Shown here: positions 57,906 through 64,000 of the stretch, piece by piece
How positions within the stretch are numbered: the stretch's first letter is position 1
Layout of the letters: every line of letters begins with the position of its first letter
Assembly: GCA_007922225.1 (NCBI GenBank)
Contig: ML679959.1
Location: 28,686,540-28,750,539, forward strand
Reading direction: 5' to 3'
Origin: Emydura subglobosa
Lineage: Eukaryota; Chordata; Testudines; Chelidae
DNA length: 64,000 bases
Made by a program: the position numbers and the translations under genes
The notes under the pieces: generated by a model
Database searches by the model: none
What the model was told of the DNA's origin: nothing
What the model saw: the letters and a program-made list of their open reading frames with translations, nothing else

Positions 57906-60900
57906 CGGGTCAGGCTGGCTCAGAGGAGTCATTCAGGACATCCAGCTCTGAAGTGGGGACTGGAGCTCGATTTCTGCGCTAGTTTCAGAGGCACTGACAG
58001 GGTTTTTAGGTTTTTCTTCATGATTGCAATGAATGAATTAATCTGCAAATATTTTTCAAAGGAGGTTGATTTTTGACTTGTCACCTTCAACAGAAACATT
58101 TAAGAATCATTCGCTCAGTGACACCCGGGTTCATTTCCTCACGAGCGGAACTGGGCAGAATATCTGTTGCAAATAATATCGGTGATGAATTTAGCCCCTT
58201 TACTAGTAGGTGCATACTTTGCCCTCTGATCCCAATTTTCTTAAAAATCCTCACCATTTATAAGTGTTCACTAACTATTTTGGACAAATAACTTTCAGAC
58301 CACGGGGTGTTCACTTCAACTATTCTCCACTGGTGATCTGTGTTTCATACCAAAACACATGGTATTGTTTCTGCTCCTCAATTGGACAACCAAACCATTT
58401 TAATGAATAATAAATAATAATGAATAATAAGTAGCACACAAATCTCCCTCTCTATATATCAACTTTTTCTAAAGCGACTATCAGTGTAGACCGTAAGCAC
58501 TGCACATAGATTACGGAAAACAGCAAGACCTGCCCAGAGTTGTAATTTGTGCTAAACTCCATGATGCAAAAATATTTTCATAAATACATGGGGTTTTTCT
58601 GAACACGTTTAATTCTGGTAAGTACTTAAACATGTGTTTAAGCCCATCCCCTGCCCTAGGCATGTGTTTAACTTTAAGTCCTACTGGACTTAAATGCTTT
58701 TCAGAATTAAGTGCCCCTCACAGCATCAGCCCCACAAATTGTCGTCAACCCAGCATGGTCCTTTTGATTCATGAAAATATTCCTGAATTAGGCTTTTTGC
58801 CTATTCGACCAGCTCTAATCATACGCTCCACACATTGCCTGCTGTCTTCATCATTCAGCTGGCTAGGAAAGAGAAGATAATGACGGAACATTTGTTTGTT
58901 AATTGTCTAGTTCTATTTTGGAGTTTATTTCTTGCGCTAACGAATGTAGATCCATTATGCCATTTACTAGTCTGGCAGTCAGGTTGAGGAACACTTTCAA
59001 TCAGAGGCTGTTTTGGTTTGTATGAGAAATAACCCCATAGAGCCATTAACAAAGATGTGTGAGTAGAAAAATCCCACGGCTGAATAATAATAGGCTAGGT
59101 GGTTTAACGAACTAAAAAGCTCTGGAAAGACTCTCTCTTCTTCCGTAGCACAGTGTGTTCTTGTTGTTTATGAAGTGGATACTTGCAGACTTCCCCCCAC
59201 TCCCAAACACAGATGTCTAACTCTTTAATAGACTAACAGGTTACTAGATGGCATGAGTTTTATCTCACCCGGTTTTACTGTCACTTGCTCACTGCAGAGT
59301 AGAATTTGTGCATAGACGTTTCTGTTGCTAAGGTTAATATTTTTAAACTCACTGAAATGCAAGCAAAACACTTCTGTAGTTCTATCAAAGAGGTAGCAAC
59401 CTGCAGGGAACCTGGAGGGAGAAACAAATTGCAGGGCAGAGAGTTTGGAAGAGACATCAGGAAGGCAATCTGGATGTACATGGCTAGCATGCTAGCTGTG
59501 GTTGCAGCACCTCTATGAATAGTTGTCATAATAAAGAGTCTGTTTAGTTTTAGAAACATGGAGTCCTTTCATGCTATTACCCAGCATGTGGTCTGTGAAA
59601 CAACAGGGACTAGCACAACTCAGTCATCCCCAGGGTGAGGAGCCGTTCTGCGGTATTCAGGTATCTTCTGCTCTGTGGACAAGAGTCTTCCATGCGAATG
59701 GAGAGATTTCTCTCCTTGGGCTCAGCACAGAAGCCGGCATGCCAGGATCATAAGGCTATGTGAGCACAATCTTGCAACTTACTGTCTAGGGTGTCTTCCA
59801 TCTCCAAATAATCTATTAATTGGTCGTACAAACTATGTGTGGTGAAATCTGTCTTAAGTGGCCATCCGCTGGACCAACAAAAGTTGGTCACTTATGGGAA
59901 GTGGTCTTCTAAGAAAAGGGGAGAGGGCAATGTTTGAGGATTCTTTGGGGTGGTCTTTGAAGACAGGAGCTTGCCTCGTCAGAGTGGGCTCCTGTGGAAG
60001 CTTCACCGCACGTAAGAATTACTTTGCTCACCACTGAAATTCAACCACCTGAGTGAAAGACAGCCACTGATTCAACAGCACACGACAATCCAGAACTAGA
60101 GGTCAAGACAGGAAGGGAAAGGAAGGTATCCATCAGTGCCAGTGCTAAAGGAATGACATATGGCCTCCAGTTACAGATAGTTCAAGGCATCTGATGGGCC
60201 TACGGCTTGGACCACCTACAGTCCTTATGAACCACGCATTCCACCCTAAAAACTGAAGTGAAACCTGTAGCCGGCAGTGTCAACCCAAGTGTCCACATCA
60301 CAAAACCCACCATCGCCTCTGGCGCTAGCTGGCAGCCTGGCACCCGCATCATGGAGAGAGGCCAGTGATGAGCATCTCCTCGTGCCTCTGGGGATGGCTT
60401 CTCAAGGTCATGGTTAACACCAGGGGGGTATGGGGGAATCTTGCCCTGATACCCTCCTGTGCTGCATCTCTTCTGTGCATAAGCAGAGGACTTTTGGTCT
60501 CCAGCGCTGTTAATCCAGGAGCTTTCAACAGCACTAGACACAGAGAAACAAAATTAAGTTAACCACAAAAATAATAAAAGCCGGCAGGACCTTTGTTTTC
60601 GGAAATAGACTAAACTGTGAGTTTATCATTTGTCTCATTTTGGCCGTTCACTCTGATCCGAAGCTTCTCTGCTGCATTGTGAAACCTGTGAGGTCAGTTA
60701 ACTCACAACCTGGCCGGTGCATCTTTAAATCGCTGGGTAACAACTTGGAAACTTCACTGGCAGACGCTGTTGCCTCTTTATGTCTGCTAGTTGATGGCTT
60801 GTTGCCAGGAGCCAACCAAATGTACGTGTGAGAGCCAGTCTTGCCCTTGTACGGTTCAAGGGCTCTGTTTGTCTGCCCCATTCCTTTTCTCTCTGGAAAT

Positions 60901-61589
60901 CCCTTTCTTTTGTGCTTTTCTATCCAGCGCATTGTCCCTGGATTCTGCCTCTTCAGACGTCCTTAACGCGTCCTTCATTATGTAGAAAATGCACCTGGAG
61001 ATCCACTTGCGAGTGCAAGTGCACTTGTCTATGGAGTGTTCTGTGCCGTGGCGCTGCCAGCAAGCAGTGGTTGGAGAAAATGATTGTTTAGTCTCGCCAC
61101 GCAGGGAGAATGCTTTGATTTTTCTTCATATAAATTCAATACTTCCTCCAGTGATTTTTATTGCTCTTTGCCGAATCCTCCATTAGTCAAAGTTTTTGCT
61201 GTTTCCTCCTAATGTTTCAAAGACTTTTGTCCCCGGCTTATTGCACCCTGAGAGGCTGATGACTTAGGGCTGCTTTGCAAACTTTTGCTTCCTCCTTTTT
61301 CCTTCACAGGCAAAGCAAATAGTCTGTTTTTCCCCCTCTTTGTTATCAGGATGATAATGATGGGTCAACAAACTCAGGGCTTGATCCAACCACCATTAAG
61401 GTCATTTGGAAGCCTTGGTGGTTAGGCTAGGGAATACTGGGGCAAACTTTGAAAGGGTGACGTGTTAGTCCAAAGTCTCTCCTAATGCAAATCCCCTGAG
61501 GTCAGTGGCATTAGAGCAGAATTAAGCTGGCCAATCGCCTTTGTGTGATGTGTCCTTTTTTGTAATGATGGCCAGGCATTCCTGAGAGA

Positions 61590-61850
61590 AAGGCTGGTCT
61601 TGTGGCTATGGCATTAAACGGTGATTCTGGGGATCTGGATTCAGTTACTGACGCTACCACAAACTCCCTGTGTGACCTTGGGGGGAAAAAATTAAACCTC
61701 TCTGTGCTTCAGTTCTCCTTCTGTAGAATGCCAGTACTTCTCCTTATCTTCTGCCTATCATCTTATCTGTTTAGGCTGTAAGTTCTTCCGGGCCAGGACC
61801 ATCTCTTACTATGTTCTTGTTCAAGGGGGTCCCGATAATAAATAACAGCA
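61590..61850 (+). mobile_element. MIR SINE followed by an L2-like tail
   Basis: CTTGTGGCTATGGCATTAAA, GATCTGGATTCAGTTACTGA, TGTGTGACCTTGGGG and CTTCAGTTCTCCTTCTGT are MIR. From about 61772, GGCTGTAAGTTCTTCCGGGC and a terminal AATAAATAACA resemble the L2-like tail. It ends about 70 bases before LTR copy 2. Confidence 0.7.
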
Positions 61851-62625
61851 TGTCTGGAAATACACTACTCTCTGAAACGTATTCCAGACGTGCTCCTGGT
61901 CACTCTTTGTGGAGGGAGTGTTGGTCCAATCCTGTCTTCATTAAATAATACATGAAAGAACAAAGCCACAAACCCCTCCCCCCCACTTCCTACCAAGAGA
62001 CACTTCAGCCTGATACATTGTAACTTTAATCAAAAGCTAAAACCTCCACTGACTCATTGTTTTACCCTTTGAAAAGTTCACTTACTTTCTATAAGTCTAT
62101 CTGTTTTAAGACCATTTGATCTGTTAATTTTACTCACTTTCAATATATATTTGTAAAAACCCTATTTTAAGTATAAGAAGCCACCCTGTGAAATGTCATA
62201 TAAACACTTTCAATTGTAAAAGACACTGGCAAAAATGAAATAATGTTTGCTTTAAAAATAATATGTGAATTCTTCAGCTAGGAGTTGGCACTGAGTGATT
62301 GGCGTGTGAATGGCTGAGCAATTGAGGTGAGTGTAGACAGGGAGAGTGATTGAACAATTGGTCTAAATAAGGGATGTCGGAACAGACGTAAAGAAAACAC
62401 CAGCCTCACCTAAAACGCTTGAGGGAAGAAGAAAGGAGCGAGGATAATAACTTTTACCATTCAAATGGCGGAAGAGGAGCCCACCCTGGTAACTTTGGAG
62501 CCAGCCCATTTCAAAGGACAAAATCTGATCAGGCTTGCAACAATGTGGGTGATTAAAGATCACACCAAAAATGCAGTTGCAGCAGGGCAGAGCAAAACCC
62601 ATAGACTGACATGGGGTCTTCTCCC

Positions 62626-62632
62626 TATAAAA
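62626..62632 (+). promoter_or_regulatory. TATA box of LTR copy 2
   Basis: TATAAAA lies in the same context as in copy 1. Confidence 0.6.
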
Positions 62633-63036
62633 TGGAACAAGAAGTTGAAGGCTGGAGGTTCGGGTCTACATCACCAACCAGCCAGGAGTACCGGTGCGCA
62701 GCGGCAGAACCTGGATCCTCATCCTCGTGCTATGGTCACCTGGCCAGTGACTACCACGAGCACCAAGAGGCTGGTAATTGTAACATCTGTGAGACCCCCT
62801 GTGTATGTTTGTCTGTCTCCCTGTCTGTGTGTGCCTGTCAGTGTGTGTGAGTGTGAATGAAAGCACCAATTGAAACGTGTGTCTCTGTAATCGTAGAATT
62901 GATACAATGTTAATACTGTTTTCCCAGTGTTTACATTATTGATACTATTTCACTAAAGTAAAGAACAATATTGATGTTATTACAGTGTTGATACTTTTCT
63001 TTTCTTTGATACTATTTACCAAATTTCTGTATTCAC

Positions 63037-63042
63037 AATAAA
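63037..63042 (+). promoter_or_regulatory. Poly(A) signal of LTR copy 2
   Basis: AATAAA lies shortly before the 3' end of the LTR. Copy 1 lacks it because of a local deletion. Confidence 0.55.
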
Positions 63043-63101
63043 CGTGGCTTGTTGCCTTATCCCCTGGAAAAGATCCTGTGATATTTGTTATTTGAATAAC
63101 A

Positions 63102-64000
63102 AGAGGAGTTCTGCCCTGACACACGTTTAACAATGCCAAAAATTCTCAGCTAGTGTGAACTGGTGTAACTCTAATGGAGCTACGCTGGTTTACACTAGCT
63201 GAAGATCTGGCCTATTGACTTCAGTGGAGCTTCTGATTTACACCAATGGAGGATGTGGTTGCTTATTTAAAATGTGCTAACTTATAACCACTGGGTTCTA
63301 GGTTTTCAGTTGTAATAAAACAGTGATATTAATATCAGAGCCCTGCTAAACCCAGGCTGCATTACTCAAATAGAATGTAAGGTTTTCTGCAGTCTATGAA
63401 TAGTTTCTTTCACTGTGTAACCTTTTAAGGGTTTTTCCTAAAGCAACCCTTAACTCACTTGCACATAAACTGTGAGTCTAAAGGTTAACAATTCCTTATT
63501 GCTGCTGCCGGGAAATTAAAGATTTAAAAGGCCATTGTCAAAAGGATTTTTATTTGATTAATTTAGGGAAAACAATGAACTGCTATTGATTAGAATAACC
63601 CTTTGGGAGCTGCGAGTCGAAATGTGTCCCTCTACTAACTGTATATACCTTTTCTGCATTGCATGACCACACTCATTTGTTACTGTATTGTTGTTGTGCA
63701 GGAGGTTTGCTTCTGAGAGTTAGCCCCCCAGGGTTTTTTTAGAACAAAGAGTTTTGAAAAATTATTAAACACACACAATGAAATGCAGGAGTTTTACAAC
63801 CAAGTAGGAGAAAAAAACGGTATGTTACGTTTTGTGTCTCCTAGCCACGTCAGTCGCCTTGAAATGGTGCCATCCGAGTGGGGCGGTGCAGGCTGTCAGC
63901 ATTGCTAAGGGCCTTTATCCCCTCGAATGGGCAGCTACAAACTGTCGTCTAGTCGCATTGCACTGGAGCAAGATGATTTGCAGAGGCCTTTGAGCAACAA
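63102..64000. other. Window end, no gene recognised
   Basis: Apart from the inverted repeat at 63148..63201, nothing was identified. Confidence 0.6.
63148..63201. repeat. 25-bp imperfect inverted repeat, short loop
   Basis: CAGCTAGTGTGAACTGG... at 63148-63172 pairs with 63177-63201 (20 of 25 positions) around a 4-base loop. It resembles the hairpin cores of reptile MITEs. Confidence 0.55.

Larger units (their letters stand above)
49414..61918. other. Non-coding stretch between the two solo LTRs
   Basis: MIR copies, MITEs and a microsatellite lie here. There is no retroviral gag, pol or env similarity and no exon of IL1RAP, the next gene in mammals. Confidence 0.6.
61919..63101 (+). mobile_element. 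Solo LTR of an endogenous retrovirus, copy 2
   Basis: It is the same family and orientation as 48167..49413. It runs from TGTTGGTCCAATCCTG to TTGAATAACA. The TATA box is at 62626-62632 and an intact AATAAA at 63037-63042, about 60 bases from the end, so R spans roughly 400 bases. The flanks GGAG (61915-61918) and AGAG (63102-63105) are an imperfect 4-bp duplication. No internal retroviral sequence borders it. Confidence 0.82.

Noticed and set aside
48167..63101. A single 15-kb provirus bounded by the two LTRs
   Set aside because: Copy 1 has its own perfect GAAG duplication on both sides, no primer-binding site follows it, and the 12.5 kb between contains MIR copies, MITEs and other non-retroviral sequence.
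49414..64000. IL1RAP exons, expected downstream of TMEM207 by synteny
   Set aside because: No immunoglobulin or TIR-domain coding sequence was seen; untranslated first exons could not be recognised by eye.

Overview
The window is a piece of vertebrate nuclear genome, most likely from a turtle, with a crocodilian less likely. It contains spliced vertebrate genes with large introns. The repeats are dominated by CR1 LINE 3' ends, MIR and L2-like elements, and short hAT/Harbinger-like MITEs carrying a GTCTACAC end motif, which is the mix I associate with turtle and crocodile assemblies. The species call is inference from repeats; no species-diagnostic gene was compared.

Two genes are supported. 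CLDN16 (claudin-16, a tight-junction cation channel protein) lies on the + strand as five coding exons between 15460 and 25864. The five exons join in frame with canonical GT-AG junctions into a complete 237-residue protein. TMEM207 (a small single-pass membrane protein) lies on the - strand. Its last four coding exons are at 33087..33250, 34056..34198, 35231..35275 and 35751..35784, and their splice phases fit one another. Its first, signal-peptide exon was not found. The two genes converge tail to tail, as they do in mammals (CLDN1-CLDN16-TMEM207-IL1RAP on human 3q28). Neither CLDN1 nor IL1RAP coding sequence is visible, so they presumably lie outside the window.

Layout: 1..1320 is a decayed antisense CR1 reverse transcriptase. 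1.4-15.4 kb is repeat-rich non-coding sequence, including a GC-rich stretch at 5.0-6.0 kb that is open in several frames by chance. 15.4-25.9 kb is CLDN16. 25.9-33.1 kb is the intergenic gap, with a full match to the CTCF core motif at 31269. 33.1-35.8 kb is TMEM207. 35.8-64 kb has no recognisable coding exon; it holds an L2 LINE tail, MIR copies, MITEs and two related solo LTRs of an endogenous retrovirus at 48167..49413 and 61919..63101.

I found no evidence of a new multi-gene system. The points most worth a second look are the CLDN16 start codon, a splice-site oddity at CLDN16 exon 2, the TMEM207 microexons with a retained PPxY motif, the CTCF candidate, the pair of solo LTRs and the nested-transposon structures.
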